DNA of 64,000 nucleotides from Delphinus delphis (Eukaryota; Chordata; Mammalia; Artiodactyla; Delphinidae), in contig NC_082696.1 in the NCBI RefSeq assembly GCF_949987515.2, forward strand, positions 38,916,431 to 38,980,430, written 5' to 3'. Shown piece after piece: positions 22,630-34,354 of the stretch (its first letter is position 1; every line of letters starts with the position of its first letter). Below the pieces are notes generated by a model. It was not told where the DNA came from. It did not search any database and worked only from the letters and a program-made list of their open reading frames with translations. Position numbers and translations under genes: made by a program.

Positions 22630-23390
22630 AATAATTGAAGAGGATGCCGTAACAAGATTGCCAGGAAGTGCTAAGGGCCTAGCTGGGGTTGGAGATGAGA
22701 ATTCGTGGTTGATCTAAGCTATATAGTCATGTGATTTTTCTCCAGCAAGACCTGGTCATCCAAGTACAGGAAAAGGCAAGATGAGTTTGTAGTATTCTTC
22801 AAGGTCAGAGTTTTGCCTGGTTAGTTTTAGTGGAATAATTTGGGTACTAGGAACTTAGAAATACTGGCTAGAGAAATTCTGGTGATAAACCATGGGCTCT
22901 AGGGAATGAAAAGTAGATAGAAAAGGATTGATAAATTAGAAGGAAATGGAGGCCTCAAGGGCCTTTGCCCTTCTCAGTGGTAGAAAGATGTTGTCAACAA
23001 GGGCATGAGAAACTGAAAGGAAAACAAATAGTGATTGAGGAAGAGTTGTTTGAAAGAAACCAAATAGGGAACTATTCCCTGGGGTGACAAGGATGTGCAT
23101 TGGGAGGCGGTGACTGAAGCAGAGAGTAGGTTGAAGGTGGCTGAAGCTAAGAGGTTCAGAAATTATAATGCTATTGTGTAGTTGGATAATATGACTAGAT
23201 GTTGAGATGACTTACAAAAAAAAGCACTTGGGGTGGAGACAAGACTGAGTCAAATGGCAAATTTCCAAAGAATAGGAAGAGTTGCTCAGTGTCAGCAGAT
23301 GATAGCAGCCAAGAGGAAGAAAGAGACTCAGAAAACAATGTTATTCAATGGTTGCACAAGGATACTTAGCATAGCATTTTGGTAATTAAA
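22630..23390. other. Purine-rich unassigned sequence, perhaps an old repeat
   Basis: G/A-rich text such as GGTGACTGAAGCAGAGAGTAGG and GGAGACAAGACTGAGTCAAATGG resembles the style of the dispersed repeat at 14240, but I cannot align it with confidence. No gene. Confidence 0.3.
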
Positions 23391-23399
23391 AAAAAAAGG

Positions 23400-23775
23400 A
23401 GAGAGAATTTTAATGTCCATTAATAGAGACTGGTTAAATTATGGTGCAGCCATATTGTAGAATCCATATTGTAGAATCCACTTAAGATTGAAGTGGATCT
23501 GTTTCTACAGATGTGGATGGATGTCAATAACACATTGTTGGGTGAATAAAGTTGTAGAACAATGTATGTATTTTAAATAAAATCTTTGTGTATATGTACT
23601 TGTGTGTATAGAAAATGTCTGGAAAACACCCCAGAATTCTAATGTGATTACTTTTGGAGAATGGGACTTGAAGTGGGGAAGATATCCTTTTGTACTTTAC
23701 ATATTTTGTATTTTTCAAAGCTTGTATCATTTTTTGTAATTAGCAATTTGAATAAACTTCGAGAAAGTAAAAAAA
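23400..23775 (+). mobile_element. Old LINE-1 3' end (L1M/HAL1-like)
   Basis: TTAATAGAGACTGGTTAAATTATGGT, GGATGTCAATAACACATTG, CTTTTGGAGAATGGGACTTG and CTTGTATCATTTTTTGTAATTAGC, ending in AATAAA at 23751 and an A-rich tail, resemble diverged L1M/HAL1 3' ends. An internal 15-bp tandem duplication (CCATATTGTAGAATC twice) sits at 23451-23481. Confidence 0.6.
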
Positions 23776-23779
23776 AGAA

Positions 23780-24567
23780 AAAGTGAACAAACTAACCAGA
23801 AATCTATTCTTTCATATAAAAATCTGGAGAAGCTCAGATTGACTAAATCTTTCTATTTAAAATAAATAATAGCCACCAAAAAAATCCACAATGAGTTATT
23901 ACGTAGAGATGGAAGAGAACTGAAGGGCTGGGAGAGAAGCAATGCTCTCTCTAGGCTCTGAGGTGGCTGATGGGTAGGAGAAGAGACACTTTGCACTAGA
24001 GCAGTGGCATTGTGGGAGAGGAGGCTTTGTTCATAATAGTGAAGTAGAAAAAGCACTTTCAGACGGGAATGGTGAGTGTTTACAATGGACAGAGATTCCA
24101 GAAAGCCCTGTGACATGAATTTGGGTTGCAAGAGAAGAGCAGTAGGGAGAAAGGCAATTAATTGTGCAGAAGATGTAAAGAAAGCATAAGGTAGTTAGGT
24201 GATGATCCATTTTTTCAAAAGGCTATGTTCAGGAAAAAGCAGTGACCAAAATTAACAGAGAAAAGATGCATGCATGGAATTGATGGCCTGATATATCCCA
24301 ACTTTGAAGCCAATCATTTGGGTGTAGGGCCCTCAGAGGTAACTGGCTCGGTTTTAGCAGAGCAGATGAGAAATATCACAAGGTGGTGAAGGACCAGCCT
24401 CAGCTGCAGGGGATTGGTGAGGATTTGACACACCAGTCACTTCTTAACTGCTGTCGGGGTAAAAGATTTTTTTTATGGTAAATTGTATCATCTTGAAATC
24501 TACTGCTTTTTAATCTGAGACTGGAATTGGATAAAATTTTTTTTTCTAGAATCAGACAACTTCTGTT
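23780..24567. other. No gene recognised
   Basis: Purine-rich unassigned sequence. The 92-codon minus-strand frame (23853-24131) is unsupported. Confidence 0.4.
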
Positions 24568-24577
24568 CAGTATAATT

Positions 24578-24897
24578 TTTTTTTTTAAAGAAGATGTTGG
24601 GGGTAGGAGTTTATTAATTAATTAATTTATTTTTGCTGTGTTGGGTCTTCGTTTCTGTGCGAGGGCTTTCTCTAGTTGTGGCAAGCGGGGGCCACTCTTC
24701 ATCGCGGTGCGCGGGCCTCTCACCATCGTGGCCTCTCTTGTTGCGGAGCACAGGCTCCAAACGCGCAGTCTCAGTAGTTGTGGCTCATGGGCCTTGTTGC
24801 TCCGCGGCATGTGGGATCCTCCCAGACCAGGGCTCAAACCCGTGTCCCCTGAATTAGCAAGCGGATTCTCAACCACTGAGCCACCAGGGAAGCCCCC
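24578..24897 (-). mobile_element. Longer CHR-family SINE (CHR-2-like), antisense
   Basis: The head reads GGGCTTCCCTGGTGGCTCAG on the minus strand, but the body continues past the usual CHR end into CGCGCACCGCGATGAAGAG, GCCACAACTAGAGAAAGCC and CGAAGACCCAACACAGC before a TTTATTAATT-type tail. This longer form is the ruminant/cetacean CHR-2-like structure and is older than the short copies. CAGTATAATT at 24568-24577 and 24898-24907 is the likely target duplication. Confidence 0.88.
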
Positions 24898-24907
24898 CAG
24901 TATAATT

Positions 24908-25810
24908 CTTTTAAAAAAATCCTTACTCTCTTTCTGGTTTTCTTCCTATGATTTTAGTGTATTGGATAGATAAGATGTTTTCATATTAAGATTTTAGAAG
25001 ATAAAGTCTAGTTTCTTTTGTAACATGCTGCATAATTTTCCCCTTATATATTGAAAATAAAGATTTTCATTATTAAATTGGTAGATGAAATTATTTAATT
25101 ATTGCTTAATATTTTTTTAAATGTTAAAAATTACCTGCTCAAGGTAAAGTTCTTAGTTTGTGGAAGGAAGTAGTGAGTCAAGCACTCATTAGTTTTAGGG
25201 CTAAAATCTAATTATTTATCCATGTTTTATTAACAATATAACCTTGAGTTTTTCTTTTTTTTTTCTACTTCTCTAATCTTTTCAGCTGGGAAAAGTCAAG
25301 CCCAGGAATCATATATCTGTGACTTGGGCTGTTCTATTCTAATATCCTATCTCAGAGACTCAAAACACACTTGTATCCCTTTGACATATTTATATTCTTC
25401 CAATTTAGAAGAGTAATAATAACTTTTAGGTCCAACATTTCCAGCATTTTGCAGTTTGATGGTTTAGAACATTTGGTTTAGACTTAAGGACTTTCCACAC
25501 TTGCAGAGATATTCTCTTCCTTGTAGATCATTAAAGAGTTTTCTTTGACCTGAGTTAATTTCCCCAGATAATCTCATTATATTCTTGGCACCATAAATTC
25601 ATAACATAAATTGTGCTAACTAAAAGCTGTGGTATTTAATATTTTCAGTAGACCTACTTACTTTTGTCTCCTGTATGCCTTACATTGACTTTCTCACTCC
25701 AGGTATGTTAAGAATAAGTGATAAATGTAATACTGAGATTATAAAATACTTCCAAACCTATCACGATTTTTCAAGAAAACGCCTTGACAGTAAAGGTCAC
25801 ATTTCTTTTA
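24908..25810. other. No gene recognised
   Basis: AT-rich, with no frame of note and no recognisable repeat. Confidence 0.45.
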
Positions 25811-25814
25811 TTAA

Positions 25815-26687
25815 TTATAGAACTCCCCCTCCAGTTTTATTGAGGAATAATTGACAAATGTATATGTAAAATGTGATGATTTATATACGTATACATCATG
25901 GGATGATTACTAAAATCAAGGTAATTAACATATCCATCACTTCATGTAGTTAACTATTTTTTGTGTGATGAGATTATTTAAGATCTATCATCAGCAACTT
26001 TCAAGTATACAATATTATTATCTATATTCTTATAGCTAATATATTATCTATTAACTATAATATTATTTACTAGTCACCAGCAGACTGTACATTAGATTCT
26101 CAGAACTTATTTGTCTTGTAATTGAAACTTTATACCCTTTGACCTACATTTGCCCATTTCCCCTTGCTCCCAGGCCCTGGCAGTCACCCTTATGTTTCTA
26201 TGAAATTTGCTTTTTCTTTTCTTTATTATTTTTTTTAGATTCCACATATAAGTGATACCATACAGTATTCATCTTTTTTCTGTCTCACATTTTATTTAGC
26301 ATAAGGCCCTGCAGTTTCATCCATGTTGTCACAAATGGCAGGATCTTCTTTTTTTATAGCTGAGTAATATTCCATTTTATATCTACACCACATTTTCTTT
26401 ATCCATTCATCCATCAGAGGACATTTAGGTTGTTACCATATAGTACTGGCTGTTGTGAATAATACTACAATGAACATGGGAAGGCAGATATCTCTTTGAG
26501 GTACTGATTTCATTTCCTTTGGATATATATCCAGGAGTAGGATTTCTGGAATATATAGTGGTTCTATTTTTAATTTTTTGAGGAACTGCCATACTACTGT
26601 TTTCCATAATGGCTGTGCCGATTTACATTCCCACCAAAAGTGTGTAAGAGTTCCCTTTTCTTCACATCCTTGCCAACATTTATTCTC

Positions 26688-26690
<3 letters not shown>
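25815..26690 (-). mobile_element. Old LINE-1 3' end and ORF2 tail, antisense
   Basis: CCAGTTTTATTGAGGAATAATTGAC begins the reversed 3'UTR, followed by CATATCCATCACTTCATGTAG, TTCCACATATAAGTGATACC, TGAGTAATATTCCATTTTAT, CTTTATCCATTCATCCATC and ATGGCTGTGCCGATTTACATTCCC. This is the reversed L1M-type 3'UTR running into the ORF2 C-terminus. It ends at the AT tract. Coding frames are broken. Confidence 0.85.

Positions 26691-26691
<1 letters not shown>

Positions 26692-26735
<44 letters not shown>
26692..26735. repeat. (AT)n microsatellite
   Basis: About 44 bases of pure AT dinucleotides adjoining the broken edge of the antisense L1. Self-complementary, so able to extrude a cruciform; likely length-polymorphic. 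Confidence 0.97.
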
Positions 26736-26739
<4 letters not shown>

Positions 26740-26741
<2 letters not shown>

Positions 26742-29100
26742 AACAATCCTAAAAAAGTAATTAAAACCTGTCTTTTCTTTGCACTTGTACAGTAGATTTA
26801 GGGCAAAAAAAAAACAGAGGAAACTGACAATAGCCCTTGAAGTATCTTACATGAATAATTTTCCATATATGATAAGTTTTAAAATGAAATGTTTACATTT
26901 GTGATCTTTAAAGCAGACTAGTATAGGAAATCTCTTTAATTCTACTAAAAGTTTGGAAACAAATATATTTAATTTTTAAATTTCTTTCCAAACTATATTA
27001 GTATATTTAATTAAAATAATTTCAGTTTTTTAGGCAACAAATTATAGCTGAGAAAATGGACTACATTTTTCTTCATTTTTATTTCTCTCTCTTTTATATG
27101 TTTTTCTATGCAAGCATGATTATTAAACATGAAAAAGTTAAAGTTACTTGAATCAAAAATAATCTTCTCTCACTTGTTACATCAATTTTATGAAGTTAAA
27201 TGAGAATTATTCTCTGTTCCACACAAAGTTTGAAGAGAAGCCGTTATTGCTGCTGCTATCTCAGACCTGGAAAAAGTTTATTATGATCAAAACTTTAAAT
27301 TAAAGCAAGAGAATACAATGACTCATAAGTAGATAAAAATGATGTCCCTTAGCTTATTCTTAAAGTTATTCTTAGAAATTTATTGGAATTATATATATAT
27401 GTATATATATTTATACATTTCTTTTAAATAGTGATGTTATCAGATTTAACTATAACTTTTATTATGGAAATGAGTGCAATATAATATGGCAGATGATATT
27501 ACCTTTTTATAAGAAATGATTACAGGATTCGAATATAACGGACTCTGAGATGACTTGCCGGAGTGCAAATGCATAAAGATGATATTCTCCCAAATAATAC
27601 AGTGCCTTAAAACAGCTTTCCTAAGACCATGCAAGTGTTTAGCTATCTAGTGACTAGGGATTTAACAAGAAAAGGGTAATGTCTTTGATTTCAAACTGGT
27701 TTGGATCTAATTTAATTGAGTTGTTTAATAATGTTTTCTTTTAAATAGGAGGGGACATATTCTCTGCAAATTCTAATCCTTTGGCTCTGCTATCATGTAG
27801 GATCTGCTATTAAGCTAGCTTGACATTTCACTTCTAATTCCTGGGCAAAGATTGCAGCAGTTTAGCTTGTGCAGAAAGGCACATGTTTTTTCGCTGTTGA
27901 CATTTCCCTAGATCATTTACTATCTCTTTGAAAAAGTGACCTCCCAGCTTTGCTCTTTATCTCTTCTTTCTGTCAATTTCTACCTCTCTCAGTCTGTGTC
28001 CTCTGGAAACCCTTTCATCAACAAGCACAGCCCTGCCCAGCTAGCAAGCTAATTCTAATCTGAGCAAGAAGTGCATTAAAACTTACAAATCCACCAAGCC
28101 TGGAATTATTCCTGCTATTATCTGGGGCTTCAAACTAAACTGCACAATCTTTGCCCCAGAGGGAGACATTACCTTTATTATTCTGGTCAGGAAACAAATC
28201 TGCCCCTGCACCGGAGACACTAACTTCTTGAGTGCTCAGTAAGTTGAATGGAACTTGTCCTTACAGATGGACTTAATTCATACAACTGATTTTCTGCTTA
28301 GATTTTCCTGTCTAGGATAAATTTCTGCCCCAAGCATACTCTCCTTGACTGGAGCCCTTACGTCTTACCTAATTTTGCTAATCTTCTTCACCAAGATGCT
28401 AGTCTTTTCCTTTCTCCCAATCATCTCTGCCTTATGTCCTGTTGTGAATGGGCTGATGACATGGACCCCAGACCCCAAGGACTGCATTTGAATCAGACTT
28501 AGATATGAATATATGCAAACATGCACCACGTACAACTTCATCACACCTCTTTGGGCTTTTGTCAGACTGTCCAGTAAACCTCACAATCTATTTTATTTAG
28601 ATTTTTTCCTCAGATACCGTTGCTGGGGGGCAATTCTTCCTAGCATTTCTATATGACTGTGACAGCTTTTGTTCCACGCTATCTTTTAAAGGTTGTTTGC
28701 ATATCAAACAGTCTTAGAAGATAGAGTCTCAATATACCCTGTAGAGGTAGAGGGCAGATTTGTGTCCTGAACAGGATAGTAAAAATTTTATCTCCCTCTT
28801 GGACAAACAATGACACTGTTATCTGGCCTCACTCTTTTTAAGACAATATTTTCCTGAACTCGAGGTTCAACAAACCCAACTGTCTGCCCAGCATCCACCA
28901 GGGCCTCTCTAAACTGCCCTATGGTGTTTGGGGGTGGGGGGGAGAACTGACTTAAACATGAAACTCATGTTTCTTGCTGTGCTGTGAGTGAAAAAGCTCT
29001 TTGTCTTTGACCCAGGAGTATCATGTCTTCTGCTAGCATGTGTGAAAACTGAGAAAGGCTAAAATCTCAGACTCTTCACAGGTTTTGCAACTATTCACCG
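26740..29100. other. No gene recognised; more balanced composition at 27800-29000
   Basis: The first kilobase is very AT-rich. From about 27800 to 29000 the composition becomes more balanced, with pyrimidine-rich segments and a G-run near 28930 (GGGGGTGGGGGGG). I suspect an old LTR or other retroviral-age relic here (AACCCAACTGTCTGCCCAGC, 28876-28895) but cannot demonstrate it. Confidence 0.3.
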
Positions 29101-29104
29101 CTTT

Positions 29105-29270
29105 TTCTGTGGAGTGGAAAGAATGCAGACTTTAGAGTAAATTGTACCAGAATTCAAATTCAGTCACTTAGCTGCTTTGTGATCTCATACAAATTAATAA
29201 GCCCTGTCAGTCTCCTCATTCATAACATGAGCTAACGTTGTTAAGGATTAGAAAGTGCATGTATATAGAA
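29105..29270 (+). mobile_element. MIR SINE fossil
   Basis: AATGCAGACTTTAGAGTAAATTG, AATTCAGTCACTTAGCTGCTTTGTGATC and CAGTCTCCTCATTCATAACATG follow MIR order. Confidence 0.62.
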
Positions 29271-29289
29271 ATGTATATGTGTATACAGC

Positions 29290-29385
29290 TTTGCATATTT
29301 CATGGATCATAGAGGTAAGGATTGAAGCCAGGACATCTGGTTCTCAAAGCCACGTTCTTTCCACTGTGCCACATGGATCTGATAG
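29290..29385 (-). mobile_element. MIR-like fragment, antisense
   Basis: GATTGAAGCCAGGACATCTGG, TTCTCAAAGCCACGTTC and TTTCCACTGTGCCAC resemble the reverse complement of the MIR 5' part. It lies directly beside the sense MIR in opposite orientation. Confidence 0.55.
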
Positions 29386-29389
29386 GAAA

Positions 29390-30735
29390 TACCATTTGCT
29401 ATATTGACTAACCCTCTTTTCTTTCTCCTGTTTCACTAATTTCAGACATAACTATTAAAAATACACTTCACTGTTTCTAGTTAATTTTTCACTAGATATT
29501 TTCAGAGAAAAGGAGGTATTTATATAAATTTGGAAGTATTGGTTGAATTGAGGATCTTGCTTCCTGGAAAATGACATTTTGTATGCATTATACATTTCCC
29601 CTTAAAATTTAAAGAGCTGTAATCCTTTAAAAACGTCACCTCTTCCTCTTCTGTTGTATTACAGATGATATCCAGACAGATTTTGCATTTAACTTTTACT
29701 GGTTGAAATTTTCAAAGTACTGTTCTGCTCTTGCCAAATTATTCCCACTTTGCAATCATTCACTTAGCCCTAAAAGCTCCTCAAACCTACAAAGCTGATC
29801 AGATATGTTGTGTGACTAATTGACCCTCTTAAAACATAGTAATATTTTTAGAGAAAACTCTTGCACTTCTTCTCAGGAAGTCATGTATTCCATACAGTTG
29901 CATATCATTAGTATGATGCCATTTTAGAGACATGTGAAAAAATTAGTTAGATTATTTATTCTACATTAAGGTATATCATACCTACAATAAAGATCAAATT
30001 AGAAGTGTTTATATCATCTATTTTATTTAACATGGGTCTCCTTTAGAGTCCTGTTCAGTTAGTACCCTCCCTGCTGCATCTCAGTCTTCTCTTTCAATGA
30101 AAGTTATGAAGGCAGCATTTGCCTTTCCTTAAATTATTAAACTCCTTTCTTTATTCAAGGAATTTTTGAAATCTCATTTCCTTGTCTGGCTATGACTTGG
30201 GAAAGTAAGTGTGTTTCCTTAGTTTGTCCCTAACTAAATAAATATGCAATTTCTTATGATTTCTGTAACTATCCTACCATATGCATTTAGATATGAAAAA
30301 TACAGATATATTTATCTGTCAATTCACATGATTCTGTTTCAGTAATTTGCATAATGCTTAGCTCCATTATATCACTACTCTTTTGAATTTAATGATTGCT
30401 AAGTGGCTGAAATAATGTTCACTTAATTTCATCTGTTTATTTATTTGCAAACTGCCTATTCCAAAACACGATTAATGTTATCTATAAAAATATATATACT
30501 ATAACTAAATATTAAATAAATAATAAATAAGAAAATTGGGGCAAACAGAAAAGAGCCACATATCTGGCTATAAGATTTCACGCAAACAAAGCAAATTGAG
30601 CATTAGGATTCCTGTTCAATTAAATGTCCATGAAATAATAAAAAAAAATTTTCTCATTACAAAAGTAATTTTTTCTTCTTAAATATGAACTGTACAATGT
30701 AATTAACAATGTTCTCAGCCAAATATTTATGCCAG
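29390..30735. other. No gene recognised
   Basis: AT-rich and unassigned. Ends with an A/T-only stretch around 30480-30530 (AAATATATATACTATAAC). Confidence 0.45.
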
Positions 30736-30738
30736 CTG

Positions 30739-31095
30739 TCTTAGTCTTCTCTGGATGCCATAACAAAATGCAACATACTGGGTGGCTTAAACAACAGGAA
30801 TTTATTTCTCAGTTATGGAGGGTGGGAAGTCCAAGATGAAGGTGCTGATTCAGTTCCAGGGGAAGATTCTCTTCCTGGCTTACACAGGGCTGCCTCTTGC
30901 TGTGTCCTCTCTTAGCAAGAGTTCTGGTGTCTCTTCCTCTTCTTTTAGGGTCACTATTGGATTAGGGTCATACCCTTATGACCTCATTTAACATTTACCA
31001 TCTTCTAACAGGCTTTGTCTACAAATATAGTCATACTGGGAGGTTGGGGCTTAACATACGAATTTTGGAGGGACACAAACATTCAGGACACAACA
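30739..31095 (-). mobile_element. MST-type MaLR LTR, antisense
   Basis: CTTCTCTGGATGCCATAACAAAATGC, GGGTGGCTTAAACAACAGGAATTTATTTCTC, GGAAGTCCAAGATGAAGGTGC, TCTGGTGTCTCTTCCTCTTC and TTTTGGAGGGACACAAACATTC read in reverse-complement MST order. About 360 bp. A frame of 65 codons over its right end has no support. Confidence 0.8.
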
Positions 31096-31099
31096 GCTA

Positions 31100-31695
31100 T
31101 AGCAATATTTCATAAGACCATTTCTTATAAAATCCTTAAGTATAGGCCAAAGACAGTATCCCAAGTACATTTGGGTAAATGCACAACTGGTGTTCATTTT
31201 GATAATAGCTAAATCTAAATTTGAAAACAACATAAATATTTACTAGCAGGATATGAACTAAAGAAATTTTGATATTTTCATACAATAAATTTTATGTAAA
31301 TATTGACTCTATTTTCAGAGAATCCTTAATTAGGTGGGTAATCATGAAATGAGTGTTAGTGAAAGAGGGAGGATACAATCTGTTTCTGTCTTCCATATCC
31401 CAACTGTAGTAATGTGTAGAGGAAACACAAGAACAAAAGATTAACAGTGATTAACTCTGGGAAGAGAAATCTGAAGTGATTTTATTTTCTTCTTATAAAA
31501 GAAGTTTCCACTTACAGTGATTACACATAATGTTTATTTAATCAGTGATGGAAAACAGTAGATGTTAAGAAACAAATCATCTGACTTCTGACCATGAAAG
31601 AAATCCAACTACTGGCACAACATTTAAGGCACCATGACCTATTTCTAATCATCCTTTCTGCCTTTCCTTTCTCTTCATAGATCCCATCCCCTGGT
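31100..31695. other. No gene recognised
   Basis: AT-rich unassigned sequence. Confidence 0.4.
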
Positions 31696-31699
31696 CAAA

Positions 31700-32065
31700 C
31701 TAAATTTCTTGCTGTTAGATGAATAGCTATTCATGCTTCTTTAACCTCTGTGCTCATGCTATTAGCTCTGCTTCCACCACTAACTCTGCCCCTCACCTCT
31801 AACTGTTAAATTCTATCTAGTGATAATCTCCTCACTCTTCACCAACTGAATGAATTGTCTTTACTTCCCTAAACTCCCCTTGAACACATCCTTCCTACAA
31901 ACTTCCAGGTTACTTTTGGCTTTTTATAGCAGTAATCAACTTACAAGAAAACAGTATTCATATAAGTGAGTTTTTTCTTCCTTTAAACTCATAGTTCCTT
32001 AAGATCAATCTTTTCCTACTCATTTTGTGTCCTTCCTGGTGGTGCTCAGCATAGATATAGCAGAT
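31700..32065 (+). mobile_element. Probable LINE-2 3' end
   Basis: TTCATGCTTCTTTAACCTCTGTGCTCATGC and then CTCATAGTTCCTTAAGATCAATC ... TTTTGTGTCCTTCCTGGTGG ... TCAGCATAGATATAGCAGATG mirror the L2 3' end layout (cctttgcacatgctg ... gctccttgaggacag ... cctagcacagt). Heavily diverged. Confidence 0.5.
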
Positions 32066-32069
32066 GTTT

Positions 32070-32560
32070 CAATTATCTACTGCGCTGCATAACAAACCAT
32101 CCAAAACTTAGTGACTTAATAACAGCAACTGTTTTATTTCTTTAGGACTTACCTGATCAGTTCTACTGCTCCACATGATGTTGGCTAGGACTGCAGTCAC
32201 CTGAGGATTCAAATGGGCTGGAATAGACAAGATGGCTCACTCAAAACTTGGTCATTGATCCTGGCTGTAGGCTGAAAGCTCAGCGGGGCTGGTCTACCCG
32301 AATATCCTGGGCTCCTCACAGCATTGTGGCTGGATTGCAAAAGGAAGCATGCCAAGAACAAGAATTAATGCTCTGAGTCAGAAAACAAGAACTGCCAGTC
32401 CTCTTAAAGGCCAGGTCTGGAATTGTCACAGCGCATTTCTACCACGTTCTATTGGTTGAGGTAGTCAGAGATCCGGCCTAGATTCAAGGAATGGAGAAAT
32501 AAGTGCTACCTCTCAATGAAATAAGTGACCAAGGACTTGCAGCCATTTTGAATGACCACA
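32070..32560 (-). mobile_element. LTR-like fossil, antisense
   Basis: AATTATCTACTGCGCTGCATAAC, AACCATCCAAAACTTAGTGAC, TTGGCTAGGACTGCAGTCACCTGAGG, AAGATGGCTCACTCAAAACTTGG and TTTCTACCACGTTCTATTGG recall a common mammalian repeat that I take to be an ERV-L-group LTR. I am unsure of the subfamily. The order is the one seen when such copies lie antisense. Confidence 0.55.
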
Positions 32561-32572
32561 GCAGGTAAGCAT

Positions 32573-33060
32573 GTTCATTTATTCAGCCAATATTATGGAG
32601 CACCTATTATGAACATTATTTTAGGCACTGAGGTTAGAGCAATAAGAAAAAAAAAAAAAAACGAGAGAAAAACCAAACAGGCAAAACTCCCTGCTCATTG
32701 TGAGTTTTTACCAAGAAAAGAAAGAAAATAAAAAGTAAAATATATAATACATTAGAAGATGATAAGTACTATGAGTGAGGTGACCTTGTTACAGTGTACC
32801 CATTGCCTATTTGTCCCCGTGTAAATATTAATAGCATCATTTTCCACTCTCAAAAGTATCTTGATTTGGACAAAAATTTATTTGGCCATCCTAACTGTGG
32901 TGAAAAATGAAGCAGAGAAAGGCATAGGGAGTGTAGGGTATTGGAGTCTACGTTTACAAATAAGATTATCAATAAAAACATCACTGAGAAAGTGACATAT
33001 GAGTAAAGATCTAAAAGAGGTAGGGGAGCAAAGTGTGTGAATATATTTATGTGCTTAAGC
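32573..33060 (+). mobile_element. Second copy of the dispersed repeat seen at 14240
   Basis: GTTCATTTATTCAGCCAATATT, GGAGCACCTATTATGAACATT, AGGCACTGAGGTTAGAGCAATAAG, GATGATAAGTACTATGAGTGAGG and GAGTAAAGATCTAAAAGAGG match the opening order of the 14240-15960 unit. This copy breaks off earlier. A minus-strand 75-codon frame here is not credible. Confidence 0.5.
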
Positions 33061-33064
33061 CCAG

Positions 33065-33975
33065 TGAAAATTTGCAATTTATGTATGCAAATGAAGAAAA
33101 TAATTTTTGTTGTACTTTGTAGATAAAATTTTCAGCCTTTTGCTTCTTCTAAATTAGTATGCTCTGCAACTAATTTGATTAATTCAAGGTACTCAAGTCC
33201 CCCTAATTCTTATTTGTTTCTGGAAGTAAATTTGCATGTTACATAAAACTCACTTTCGTATTGGAACAGCTTCTGAAATGAATTAAATTCAATTTGGGCA
33301 CATGCTTCCTTAACCAAAAGTGAGAAAAGACACCAAAGGAGCTACTTCTAAAAGCCACTTGTCGATTTTGCAGCATATGCTATTTGGAGAAAATTATGAA
33401 ATGTTAATGTTGTTCACCAGGGGGTGCTATAGTCATCTGAAATGAAGTACAGCAGCACAGACCAACCTTCAGGTATTCCCAAGAGCTTAGACTTTGGAAA
33501 CATAATTTTTAAAATGTTCTCCTTTTTTCATTTTTCTTTCCTTCTTTTCCATTCTCCTCATATTACCTCCAACTCTACAAAATGTATCACTTTAATGATG
33601 CTTTATGTCAGCTAATATTAAAATCTGTTGAGATCACTTGAGCCATAACTACTGATAGCAACCATGAACCATAATAAGCACATAAGTAATTCACAAAATG
33701 ATGCAGGTATATCTAAGCAAGTATGATGTGCTGAAATACATTTCCTGCCTAAAAATTACCTTCATGTTTTTACCGTGGAAAACACTAACATCTGGTTATT
33801 ACACAATGTTTTCTAAATGAATAAATACATAATTACACAAATAAACAGATTTATGATGATGATAGTGTGCCTTTTGTCCATGGGACTCAAAGTTTATATT
33901 CAAATGGGAGAATAAAAAGAATCATTGCACCATAAATTACGATAAATTATGAACCAATTAAGTTACCTTTTCCCA
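33065..33975. other. No gene recognised
   Basis: AT-rich and unassigned, with no frame of note. Confidence 0.45.
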
Positions 33976-33979
33976 TAAG

Positions 33980-34350
33980 CCAGGATGACCTGGTTTTACT
34001 GCCCATAAATGTAAATAATAATAGTACTTATCTCAATAGGTTGTTTTGTGGATTATATAGGTAATCCACGTGAGACCTCTAACACAGTGCCCGGCACATA
34101 GTAAGTCATTATTGTTGTTTTTTGCGGATCTAGAATTGGACTATCTGGGTTCAAATCCTGCTATACCACTTAATATCTGAGTAACATTGCTTAGGTTATT
34201 TAATCCTTGTGTACCTCTTTTTTAAAAAAATTAAAATAGTGATAACCATAGCGTTTATCTCAGATTTATTGAGATATTTGAATGAAACAATACACATAAA
34301 GCATTTATCACAGGGCCTTTCTCAGTACACGCTCCATGATTATTATTACC
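33980..34350 (+). mobile_element. Two tandem MIR fossils, sense
   Basis: First copy about 33980-34125: AATAATAATAGTACTTATCTC, GTTGTTTTGTGGATTATATAG, CAGTGCCCGGCACATAGTAAG. Second copy about 34128-34350: GACTATCTGGGTTCAAATCC, TGCTATACCACTTAATATCTG, ATTTGAATGAAACAATACAC, TCACAGGGCCTTTCTCAGTA. The 5' end of the second follows the 3' end of the first almost directly. Confidence 0.68.
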
Positions 34351-34354
34351 AACT

